Positions 53,420 to 60,706 of a DNA stretch of 64,000 nucleotides are shown here, one piece after another; position 1 is the first letter of the stretch; every line of letters begins with the position of its first letter. Below the pieces are notes generated by a model that saw only the letters and a program-made list of their open reading frames with translations, had not been told where the DNA came from and searched no databases. A program made the position numbers and the translations under genes. The DNA is from Bosea sp. 685. Its GTDB lineage: Bacteria > Pseudomonadota > Alphaproteobacteria > Rhizobiales > Beijerinckiaceae. Where the stretch lies: the NCBI RefSeq assembly GCF_031884435.1, contig NZ_CP134779.1, positions 3,224,001 through 3,288,000 of the forward strand, written 5' to 3'.

Positions 53420-55153
53420 TCACCTGGCTCGCGACCAGCCGGCCACGTCCCACAACTCGCTGTCCCAGGGATTCATCGAAACCCCGTTGAGGGACTTGGC
53501 CGCGCCCGAGATATTGCCGCGATGCACGAGCGGGATCACCGTGTAGGACTGCACCAGCATGTCGTTCATCTTGCGCGCGAGCTCGGCTCGCGCGGTGATC
53601 CCATCCGTCTTCCGCAAGGCCTGCGACACGGCATCGTAATCCTGCGAGCAGTAGCGCGGCATGTTGCTGCCCTGCCATTGCGTGACCGGAGACGGGATCG
53701 CCGCGCAGGTCCATTTGTTCAGATAGGACTCCTGGTCGAGGCCCTTCGAATTGTCGGTGTACATCTCGACATCGGCGTAGAACTTCTGCCGCGTGTCCGG
53801 GTTGCCGGCATCGCCGCCGAAAAAGACCGAGCCGCTGACATTGCGAAGATCGACGCTGACGCCGAGAACCTTCCAGTATTCCTTCAGCATGGCCTGGGTG
53901 TCCTGCCGCACCCCGCTGGTCGAGGTCAGGAAGGACAGCTTCAACTTCTGTCCGCCCTTTTCGCGGATGCCGTCAGGGCCGGGCTTCCATCCTGCCTCCT
54001 CCAGCAAGGCCTTGGCGGCCGCGGCATTGGGCGTCAGGCAGCCATCATTGGCCGTCGAGACATATTGTGCGGGCGCCGGCACGACATTGCAGCTCGCTTT
54101 GCCCTGATCGCCATAGAGAACCTCCGCGATCTCGGCTCGGTCGATGGCAAGGGACAGCGCCTTGCGCACGCGGATGTCGCTCAGGATCTTGTTCGGGCCG
54201 CCCGCCACGGTCGAGCGCTTGTCACCCAGATCCGATCCGGGATCGGTCAGATTCAGGAACAGGTATTCGACCATCGAGCCGAAGGCCGTCACCGGCCGCG
54301 CCTTGCCCGCCGAGGTCAGTTTCGCCAGGACGTCGGGCGCCAGCTGCAGGTTCCAGGCGTAGTCCGTTTCGCCCGTCTCGAAGACCGCCCGCGCGGCCGA
54401 CATCGCGTCGCCCCCGCCCTTGATCGTCACGCCCGAGAAATGCGGCTTGTCGGCTTCGCGATAGGCCGGGTTCATCGCGTAGACGACGACGTCGTTCGGC
54501 TTGAAGTCCTTGACCTTGTAAGGGCCGGTGCCGATCGGCGCGAAATTCTGCGCGGTGCAGGAGGCGATCTTGGCGCCCATGCAATCCTTGAACTGCGCTT
54601 CCTGCAGGATCGGCGTGGTCGAGCTGACGAAGGGCACATAGGGATAGGGCGTCGGCTGCGCGAACCGAATCTCGATGGTCAGATCGTCCTTGGCCACCAC
54701 CTCCTTGATCCCGTCGAAGGCGTTCGAGGCCGCGCAGCCCGCCCCGGTGGCGGTGCAGTATGTCCAGGTGAAGACCACGTCCTTCGCGGTGAAGGCGCTG
54801 CCGTCGGACCATGTGACGCCGGGACGCAGCTTCCAGGTGATCATCGTCATGTCGGCCAGGATGCCGCCATTCTCCTTCGTCGGGATCTCGGCCGCCAGCA
54901 GCGGCACCAGCGTGCCCTGCGGATCGAACCGCGCGAGAGGCTCGACCACCAGGGCCGCGGCATCGACCTCCTTGCCGATCCCCGACAGATAGGGGTTCAG
55001 CGTGGACGCGGCCTGCCAGTAGAAGATCTTCAGATCCCCATCCGAACCCCGCTCCGCCTGCGCAGCGAACGGCAGCAGCGCAAACGCGGCCGTGGTCAGG
55101 AATTTGGCCGTGGTCAAGAACTTCGCGGTGGTCAAGAACTTGGCCATGCTCAT
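53420..55153 (-). CDS. ABC transporter substrate-binding protein, peptide/nickel family (SBP_bac_5), with repeated signal peptide
   Basis: A 577-residue periplasmic protein. The N-terminus is unusual: MSMAKFLTTAKFLTTAKFLT, a 6-residue unit (AKFLTT) three times, then AAFALLPFAAQA and cleavage near AQAERG. Family-5 regions are STLNPYLSGIGKEVDAAALV, LRPGVTWSDGSAFTAKDVVF, IGTGPYKVKDFKPNDVVVY and IRVRKALSLAIDRAEIAEVL. The ATG at 55153 has AGGAG 8 bp upstream. It is divergent from the RpiR regulator with shared operator-like sites between. It is the binding protein for the permeases at 58.5-60.5 kb, to judge from the shared promoter motifs. Confidence 0.92.
   Translation of the reverse strand: MSMAKFLTTAKFLTTAKFLTTAAFALLPFAAQAERGSDGDLKIFYWQAASTLNPYLSGIGKEVDAAALVVEPLARFDPQGTLVPLLAAEIPTKENGGILADMTMITWKLRPGVTWSDGSAFTAKDVVFTWTYCTATGAGCAASNAFDGIKEVVAKDDLTIEIRFAQPTPYPYVPFVSSTTPILQEAQFKDCMGAKIASCTAQNFAPIGTGPYKVKDFKPNDVVVYAMNPAYREADKPHFSGVTIKGGGDAMSAARAVFETGETDYAWNLQLAPDVLAKLTSAGKARPVTAFGSMVEYLFLNLTDPGSDLGDKRSTVAGGPNKILSDIRVRKALSLAIDRAEIAEVLYGDQGKASCNVVPAPAQYVSTANDGCLTPNAAAAKALLEEAGWKPGPDGIREKGGQKLKLSFLTSTSGVRQDTQAMLKEYWKVLGVSVDLRNVSGSVFFGGDAGNPDTRQKFYADVEMYTDNSKGLDQESYLNKWTCAAIPSPVTQWQGSNMPRYCSQDYDAVSQALRKTDGITARAELARKMNDMLVQSYTVIPLVHRGNISGAAKSLNGVSMNPWDSELWDVAGWSRAR
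55089..55142. repeat. Three 18-bp tandem repeats in the signal-peptide coding region
   Basis: Units GCCGTGGTCAAGAACTTC, three copies with 1-4 differences, in frame. Each encodes AKFLTT on the minus strand. Confidence 0.9.
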
Positions 55154-55230
55154 TCCATTCGCTCCTGTGGCCGGCCCCCGTTCGCCTGCTGAGCTCCCGG
55201 TGGGGACATTCCGACGCGCGTTGATTGTTG

Positions 55231-55271
55231 TAACATACTGTGCAAGGCGCTTGATTTGAGTCAATATGTAA
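55231..55271. promoter_or_regulatory. RpiR operator candidate A (binding-protein / rpiR divergent region)
   Basis: Half site TAACATACTG (55231-55240) and inverted half site CAATATGTAA (55262-55271), 31 bp apart. The second half, extended as AGTCAATATGTAA, is identical in candidate B at 60590-60601. It lies between the divergent binding-protein and rpiR starts. Confidence 0.7.
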
Positions 55272-55285
55272 TAAAGAATACAGGA

Positions 55286-56149
55286 ATGGCCGCACCGCCC
55301 CTTTTCGACAGAATTCGCAGCGAAGCCCGGTCGACGGCCGAGCGGAAGGTCGCCTCGGTCCTGCTCGAAGGCTACCCGACACGCGCGCTTGCGACGGTCG
55401 AGGTGCTGGCGAAACAGGCCTCGGTCAGCGCGCCGACGGTGCTGCGCTTCCTCACCAAGATCGGCTTCTCGCGCTTCGCCGATTTCCAGGCCGCGGCGAT
55501 CGCCGATGTCGAGCGCCAGCTCGGCTCGCCGCTGAACAATATCCGCTCGGAAGCACCGGCTGAGGCACCCCACCATATCTACCAGCGCACCCTGCTGATG
55601 CAGGCCGAGGCGCTGCAGGTCGCAGCCGCCCAGGCGATGCCGGCGGAATTCGATGCGATCATCGACCTGCTGGTGTCGCCGCGGGCGACGATCAAACTGC
55701 TGGGCGGGCGCTACAGCCAGAACCTCGCGCAGCGGCTGGCGACGCAGCTTAGCCAGCTGCGGCCCGGCGTCGTCTTCACCCCCCTCACCCTGGGCTTCGC
55801 CTATGACACGCTTGTCGATGCCGGGCCGCAGGACGTCTTCGTGATCTTCGACTACCGCCGCTACCAGAGCGAGCTCCTGACCTTCGCGCGCGGCGTACGG
55901 CAAAGCGGCGCGCGCCTTTGCCTGTTCACCGACACCTGGCGTTCGCCCATCGCGGAACATGCCGATGCGGTGCTGACCTCGCCCGACGCCTCGACCTCGC
56001 CCTTCGGCTCGCGCGTCGTCGTCACCGCCCAGATCGAGGCGATCGTCGCCGCAATCAGCCTGCGCTGCCGCGATTCGAGCCGCGACCGGCTCGCCCGGAT
56101 CGAGGAGCTGCGCAGCCTCGGCGCGACCGAGCCGTCCAAGGAGAGCTGA
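55286..56149 (+). CDS. MurR/RpiR-family transcriptional regulator
   Basis: A 287-residue regulator. The N-terminal helix-turn-helix domain is at about residues 1-75 (LATVEVLAKQASVSAPTVLR and FLTKIGFSRFADFQ). The SIS sugar-isomerase-type effector domain is at about 115-265 (TIKLLGGRYSQNLAQRLATQ and DVFVIFDYRRYQSELLTFAR). The ATG at 55286 is used; an in-frame TTG at 55256 would include operator sequence. It stands between the binding-protein gene and the two catabolic genes it overlaps or abuts, and is probably autoregulated through the CAATATGTAA sites. The effector is unknown. Confidence 0.92.
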   Translation: MAAPPLFDRIRSEARSTAERKVASVLLEGYPTRALATVEVLAKQASVSAPTVLRFLTKIGFSRFADFQAAAIADVERQLGSPLNNIRSEAPAEAPHHIYQRTLLMQAEALQVAAAQAMPAEFDAIIDLLVSPRATIKLLGGRYSQNLAQRLATQLSQLRPGVVFTPLTLGFAYDTLVDAGPQDVFVIFDYRRYQSELLTFARGVRQSGARLCLFTDTWRSPIAEHADAVLTSPDASTSPFGSRVVVTAQIEAIVAAISLRCRDSSRDRLARIEELRSLGATEPSKES

Positions 56150-56195
56150 CCTCCCGTGAATGCTGACCTCCTATGAATGCTGGCCTGCCATGAAT
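56145..56195 (+). repeat. Three 17-bp tandem repeats across the rpiR stop and next start
   Basis: Units GCTGACCTCCCGTGAAT, GCTGACCTCCTATGAAT and GCTGGCCTGCCATGAAT run head to tail. Each carries a start-codon-like GTGAAT or ATGAAT; since 17 is not a multiple of 3, these lie in three different frames. The last one is the start used by the amidohydrolase gene. Confidence 0.9.
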
Positions 56196-56936
56196 GCCAA
56201 TCCGCCGATCGTGCTGAACCCGGACGGTCGCTTGCCCGGGGTGATCGCGGTCGATCATGCCGGCCGCTCGGTCCCGCCCGGGCTCGGTGAGCTCGGACTC
56301 GCCCCGGCCTGGCGCGACAGCCATTATTTCTGCGATCTGGGCGTGGCGGAACTCGCCCATGAGCTTGCTGCACGGATCGACGTGCCGATCGTGCTCTGCG
56401 ACGTCAGCCGCCTCGTGATCGACGTCAATCGGTGGGTCGATGATCCCCGCTCGATCGCCACCGCGCTCGAAGGCACGCCGATCCCAGCGAATGCCGCCTT
56501 GCCCCCGGCCGAAAGAGAGGCCCGGCAGGAGGCCGTCTTCTGGCCCTATCACAACCTGCTGGGGGCGATCTGGGAGCGCCAGACCGCGCGCCATCCGCGC
56601 CCCTTCTTCTTCGCGCTGCATAGCTGCACCCGCGTCTTCGACGGCCAGCATCGCCCCTGGGACGGCGGAACGCTCTGGCATGACGACGACACCCTGTCGC
56701 GCCACCTGCTTGACCATCTCGGCAAGGAAGACGGCCTCGTCCTGGGTGACAACCAGCCCTATTCCGGCCGCAACGGTGTCTTCACGGTCGACTGGCACAG
56801 CTATGGCTCGGGCCTGCCGGCCTGCGGTTTCGAGGTGACGAACGACCTTCTGGAAACCGGACGCGACCGCGCGCGTTGGGCCAGCCGTCTGGCCGGTGCG
56901 CTGACGGCCGCCATCGACGATGGAGTTGCCGCGTGA
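56190..56936 (+). CDS. N-formylglutamate amidohydrolase family protein
   Basis: A 248-residue metal-dependent hydrolase of the N-formylglutamate deformylase (HutG) family. It shows VIAVDHAGRSVPPGLGELGL, SHYFCDLGVAELAHELAARI, CDVSRLVIDVNRWVDDPRSI, PFFFALHSCTRVFDG and NGVFTVDWHSYGSGLPACGF. It has no other Hut genes around it, so histidine degradation is unlikely. It may remove an N-formyl or N-acyl group from an imported compound. The ATG at 56190 lies in the third tandem repeat. The stop overlaps the next gene (GTGA). Confidence 0.87.
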   Translation: MNANPPIVLNPDGRLPGVIAVDHAGRSVPPGLGELGLAPAWRDSHYFCDLGVAELAHELAARIDVPIVLCDVSRLVIDVNRWVDDPRSIATALEGTPIPANAALPPAEREARQEAVFWPYHNLLGAIWERQTARHPRPFFFALHSCTRVFDGQHRPWDGGTLWHDDDTLSRHLLDHLGKEDGLVLGDNQPYSGRNGVFTVDWHSYGSGLPACGFEVTNDLLETGRDRARWASRLAGALTAAIDDGVAA

Positions 56937-58201
56937 CCCCGTTTTCGGCCGAGCCCCCCTACGCGCTGACCGCCGTCGCCGCGCCAGTGACCGAGCGCCT
57001 CGCCGGCACGCGCGATGTCGATATGCTCCTGGTCGGCGGCGGCTATGGGGGCCTGCTGACCGCGATCGAACTGGCCGAGGCCGGGGCCCGCGTCGCGGTG
57101 ATCGAGGCGCGCGATATCGGCGCCGGCGGGTCCGGGCGCAATCACGGCCAGTGCATCCCAGTGTTTGCCTATCTCGATCCCGCGACGCTGCCCGAGAAAG
57201 GCGTCGGGCTCCTCACTGACGCCGGAGCCCGGGTCTTCGAGCGGATCGCGCGCCACGGCCTGCGCTGCGAGGCGGTCCAGAAGGGCACGCTCAGCGCGGC
57301 CTATAACGAGCGGACGCTGGCGACGACCCGGGCGGCGCAGGCGAAATACGCAGGCTATGGCAAGACCGAGCGCTACCTCGACGCCGAGGAGGTCACCGCG
57401 CTGACCGGCACGCGCGCCTTCCTGGGAGGCTGGGTCCACCGCGAGGGCGGCCATCTCAATCCGCTCGGCTATGCCCGCGAACTGGCGCGGCTTGCGCTTT
57501 CGCTCGGTGTCGAGGTCTTCACCCAGAGCCCGATGACGGGTTTCGCGCGCCGCGATGGTCGCTGGTGCATCCGCACCCCCGATGGCGAAATCCGCGCCAA
57601 GACCGTCGGCCTGACGACCGACGCCTATTCCACGGCCGCTATCCCCGGCGCGGTGACGCAGGGCTTCTTCCCGCTGACGAGCTATGCGGTCGCAAGCCGC
57701 CCGCTGACGACTGAGCAACGCGCAAGCGTCATGCCGTCGGGCATGAATTTCGGCGATACCCATCACGACCCGATGTTCTTCCGCATCGACGCCTCCGGGC
57801 GGATCGTCACGGGCGGCCTGCAGGAACCCGGTCGCGGCAGCCGCTTCGACTATACCGCTGCCTTCATGACCCGCCGCCTGTCGCGCATCTGGCCTGTAAT
57901 TGAGGGGCTGGACTGGGAATTCATGTGGACCGGCACCGTCAGCATGGCGCTCGACCAGACGCCCTCGATCCAGCGCCTCGACGACGGGCTCTGGGCGCTT
58001 TCGGGCTGGTCCGGCCGGGGCGTGCCGACCTCGGCCGCGCTGGCCTGCGCCTTCGCTCGCACCCTCGAGGATCCCGCAGCGGGGCTCGCCTGGTGGCCCC
58101 AGCGGCAACCGCCGCGGGTCATCGCCCGCGCGCTGCTGGGGCGGATGGTGCAGTTGTGCCGCGGCCCGTTCAACCAGCTGCGTGACCGGATGGAGGGCTG
58201 A
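56933..58201 (+). CDS. FAD-dependent oxidoreductase, gamma-glutamylputrescine-oxidase-like (PuuB/OrdL type)
   Basis: A 422-residue DAO-superfamily flavoprotein from GTG 56933, which overlaps the amidohydrolase stop. The FAD motif is DMLLVGGGYGGLLTAIELAE, with ARDIGAGGSGRNHGQCIP after it, as in PuuB/OrdL-type enzymes. The C-terminal part has TPSIQRLDDGLWALSGWSGR and GVPTSAALACAFA. It probably oxidises a secondary amine or a gamma-glutamyl amine to an aldehyde or imine. A class III aminotransferase and an N-formylglutamate-amidohydrolase-like gene in the same regulon fit an acylated amine as substrate, by inference. Confidence 0.85.
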   Translation: MTPFSAEPPYALTAVAAPVTERLAGTRDVDMLLVGGGYGGLLTAIELAEAGARVAVIEARDIGAGGSGRNHGQCIPVFAYLDPATLPEKGVGLLTDAGARVFERIARHGLRCEAVQKGTLSAAYNERTLATTRAAQAKYAGYGKTERYLDAEEVTALTGTRAFLGGWVHREGGHLNPLGYARELARLALSLGVEVFTQSPMTGFARRDGRWCIRTPDGEIRAKTVGLTTDAYSTAAIPGAVTQGFFPLTSYAVASRPLTTEQRASVMPSGMNFGDTHHDPMFFRIDASGRIVTGGLQEPGRGSRFDYTAAFMTRRLSRIWPVIEGLDWEFMWTGTVSMALDQTPSIQRLDDGLWALSGWSGRGVPTSAALACAFARTLEDPAAGLAWWPQRQPPRVIARALLGRMVQLCRGPFNQLRDRMEG

Positions 58202-58250
58202 AGGCTCTCCCCCGACGCGGCCCGGCCCAGAGGCCTTTTGGAAACTCCTG

Positions 58251-58508
58251 AGCCCTCATCCAGAGAGGCTGCCCGACAATGATCTCTTTATTTTCAAAGG
58301 CCTGGCCCTCGGCAACAACCGCGCCGTCATTCCGGACGCAGCGAAGCGGAGCTCCGGAATCCATCGTAGAGTTCGGTGGCCTCCGATGGATTCCGGATCT
58401 GCGCCGCTGACGCGGCTTGTCCGGAATGACGGCGAGGGTGATGGTAGGCGATCGAAGGCCCTTGATATCGCTCGTTTCATGTCAGGCCAGCCTCTCAGGA
58501 TGAGGGCT
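58251..58508. repeat. About 258-bp nested palindromic element between convergent genes
   Basis: Outer arms AGCCCTCATCC and GGATGAGGGCT border the element. Inside are CCGTCATTCCGGA (58324-58336) with TCCGGAATGACGG (58420-58432), and TCCGGAATCCATCG (58353-58366) with CGATGGATTCCGGA (58384-58397). Arms of about 110 bp are imperfectly complementary throughout. The left border GGAAACTCCTGAGCC matches that of the element at 39767. It separates the FAD gene from the convergent permease gene. Confidence 0.82.
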
Positions 58509-58528
58509 GGAGGCGTCGAAACGATCCT

Positions 58529-59458
58529 TCAGCGCCCACGGATCCGCGGATCCATCGCGTCGCGCAATCCGTCGCCGATGTAATTGACCGAAAGCACCGT
58601 CAGCGAGATCGCGATGCCAGGCAGGATCGCCCGCATCGGATAGAGCTGAATCTGATCGACCGCGTCGTAAAGCAGTCGCCCCCAGGTTGGGAAATCCGGT
58701 GGGAAGCCGAGCCCGAGGAAGGACAGCGAGCTTTCGGTCATGATCGCGCTCGCGATCCCGAGCGTGGCCGAAACCAGGATCGGCGACAGCACATTGGGCA
58801 GGATGTGGCGCAGGATCATCTTAGCCCGCTGCGTGCCGATCGACCGGGCGGCAAGGATGAATTCGCGTTCCTTCAGGCTCAGAACCTCGCCTCGCACGAG
58901 GCGCGCCGTGTGCATCCAGCTGGTTCCACCGATGGAGGTGACGATCAGCAGGAATATCCCCGTCTCGGCACCGAGCCATTGCGACAGCGGCTCGCGGAAC
59001 AGCATCGACATGACGAGGAGCAGCGGCAGCAGCGGCAGCGCCAGGAACAGATCGGTCAAGCGCATCAGGACCCCGTCGAGCCCGCGCAGGAACCCCGCAC
59101 AGACCCCCACCAGCGTGCCCAGCAGCAGCGCCAGCCCCATCGCCGTCAGCCCGACCGTCAGCGAGACCCGACCGCCCGCGATCAATCGCGCCAGCATGTC
59201 GCGCCCGAGCTGGTCGGTGCCAAGCGGGTGCTCCAGCGACGGGCCCTTGTTGCGCAGCCGCATCGCCAGCGCGGTCGGGTCGAGCTGCCACAGCCAGGGT
59301 CCGGCGATGACCGCCAGCAGGATCGCCCCCAGGATCACCACGCCGATCACCGCGCCGCGATGGCTGCGGAACCGGCGCCAGACATCGCGCGTCTGACTCG
59401 AGCGCCGGCGGGCAGCGGGCGCGACAGCCTCAGTCATAGTGGATCCCCGCTCAGTCAT
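58529..59458 (-). CDS. ABC transporter permease, DppC-like
   Basis: A 309-residue permease from the ATG at 59458; a second, duplicated start (ATGACTGAG) at 59437 would give 302 residues. TM1 is GVVILGAILLAVIAG-like GVVILGAILLAVIAGPWLWQ, followed by HPLGTDQLGRDMLARLIAGG. The EAA-type loop is KEREFILAARSIGTQRAKMI, and LSFLGLGFPPDFPTWGRLLY and the C-terminal NYIGDGLRDAMDPRIRGR complete the family pattern. It overlaps the DppB-like stop. Confidence 0.92.
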   Translation of the reverse strand: MTERGSTMTEAVAPAARRRSSQTRDVWRRFRSHRGAVIGVVILGAILLAVIAGPWLWQLDPTALAMRLRNKGPSLEHPLGTDQLGRDMLARLIAGGRVSLTVGLTAMGLALLLGTLVGVCAGFLRGLDGVLMRLTDLFLALPLLPLLLVMSMLFREPLSQWLGAETGIFLLIVTSIGGTSWMHTARLVRGEVLSLKEREFILAARSIGTQRAKMILRHILPNVLSPILVSATLGIASAIMTESSLSFLGLGFPPDFPTWGRLLYDAVDQIQLYPMRAILPGIAISLTVLSVNYIGDGLRDAMDPRIRGR

Positions 59459-59470
59459 AGCGGATCCTCG
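59429..59470. repeat. 21-bp tandem duplication at the DppB/DppC-like junction
   Basis: CTCAGTCATAGTGGATCCCCG (59429-59449) is repeated with two changes at 59450-59470. The unit holds the end of the DppB-like gene and the start of the DppC-like gene, so the latter begins MTERGSTMTE with two possible in-frame starts. Confidence 0.88.
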
Positions 59471-60458
59471 GATCCAGAACGCCGTACAGGATATCTGCGA
59501 CCAGGTTGAACAGCACGATCAGCACCGCGAAGATGAAGGTCAGGGTTTGCACCATCGGCACGTCATTCGCCTGGATCGACGAGATCAGCAGCTCGCCGAT
59601 GCCATTCACCTTGAAGACCTGCTCGGTGATGATGGCGCCGCCGAAGATCTGCGGCACGCCCATCGCGATGACGGTCACGACCGGGATCATCGAGTTTCTG
59701 AGCACATGGACCAGCACCACGACCCTTTCGCTCAGGCCGTTGGCGCGGGCGGTGCGGACATAGTCCTGCCGCAGGTTGTCGAGCATCGAGGCCCGCATGA
59801 ACCGGCTGATCTGGCTGGCATTGTAGAGCGCCAGCACCATCACCGGCAGAACCATCTGGCGCAATTGCATCAGGAAGCTGTTCCAGTCGGTGACCTTCAG
59901 CGTCGTATCGTAGAGCGAGGGAAACCAGTGCAGCTCGACCGAGAAGATCACGATCAGCACGACCCCGGTGAAGAAGGTCGGCACCGAGAAGCCGATCATC
60001 GAGAGGAAGGTGCCGAGCTGGTCGAACCAGCTATGTTGCCGATAGGCCGAGAGGATGCCGATCGGCAGCGCAATCGCGATCCCCACAACATAAGCCAGGC
60101 CCACGACCCACAGCGTCTGCGGCAGGCGCAGCGCGATGATATCGGCGACGGGCGCGCGCGACTGCCACGAGATCACGCGCTGGCTGTACCCTGCCAGGTT
60201 CAGCCCGAAGACCGTGTCGAGGACATGCAGCGGCTCGATCCAGAAGAACTGCTTGAGCCACAGCAGGTAGCGCAGCATCAAGGGATCGCCGAGGCCGAGC
60301 GACTGGCGCATCTTCTCCTTCACCTCGGGCGGAATCGTAAGTGGCAACTGCGCCATCGGATCGCCGGGCGCGAGGCCAAGAAGCAGGAAGATGACCAGGC
60401 TGATCAGCAGGAGCGTCGGGATCGCCACCAGCAGTCGGCGCAGCGTGTATTGGAACAT
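59451..60458 (-). CDS. ABC transporter permease, DppB-like
   Basis: A 335-residue permease starting MFQYTLRRLLVAIPTLLLIS. It continues LLGLAPGDPMAQLPLTIPPE, DYVRTARANGLSERVVVLVH (EAA-type loop), LRNSMIPVVTVIAMGVPQIF, and ends LYGVLDPRIRYD. The ATG at 60458 fits the family start; an open frame extends to 60578 without similarity. Its leader region up to the divergent ATPase carries operator-like sites shared with the rpiR region. Confidence 0.92.
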   Translation of the reverse strand: MFQYTLRRLLVAIPTLLLISLVIFLLLGLAPGDPMAQLPLTIPPEVKEKMRQSLGLGDPLMLRYLLWLKQFFWIEPLHVLDTVFGLNLAGYSQRVISWQSRAPVADIIALRLPQTLWVVGLAYVVGIAIALPIGILSAYRQHSWFDQLGTFLSMIGFSVPTFFTGVVLIVIFSVELHWFPSLYDTTLKVTDWNSFLMQLRQMVLPVMVLALYNASQISRFMRASMLDNLRQDYVRTARANGLSERVVVLVHVLRNSMIPVVTVIAMGVPQIFGGAIITEQVFKVNGIGELLISSIQANDVPMVQTLTFIFAVLIVLFNLVADILYGVLDPRIRYD

Positions 60459-60552
60459 CTGGAGGCTCAGCCGCGCATGCGGCAGGCGCAGTCGCCGGCA
60501 GCGCCGCATATGAGGTTCTGATCCATCCCGAAGGCACCTGTCCCGATCGCCA

Positions 60553-60601
60553 GAATATGTAAAATATATTGCAAGCACGCCACATCGCAGTCAATATGTA
60601 A
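60553..60601. promoter_or_regulatory. RpiR operator candidate B (permease / ATPase divergent region)
   Basis: GAATATGTAA (60553-60562) and CAATATGTAA (60592-60601) with TAAAATATATTGCAAG between. The block AGTCAATATGTAA matches candidate A exactly, and the GTAAxATAxxxTGCAAG block lies at nearly the same distance before it in both regions. Confidence 0.7.
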
Positions 60602-60706
60602 CAAATAGTACTTTTTTCGAGACAGGTCCGCACCCCGCCGGATGCTCTGCTCCGGCTGCGGCGTCGCCTGCCATTAGGATGGCCGGGCCCGTCCCGGGGA
60701 GGTTTG

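Noticed and set aside
56190..56936. Assignment as HutG in histidine degradation
   Set aside because: No hutH, hutU, hutI or hutF homologs are adjacent, and the regulator is RpiR, with amine-oxidase-like partners.
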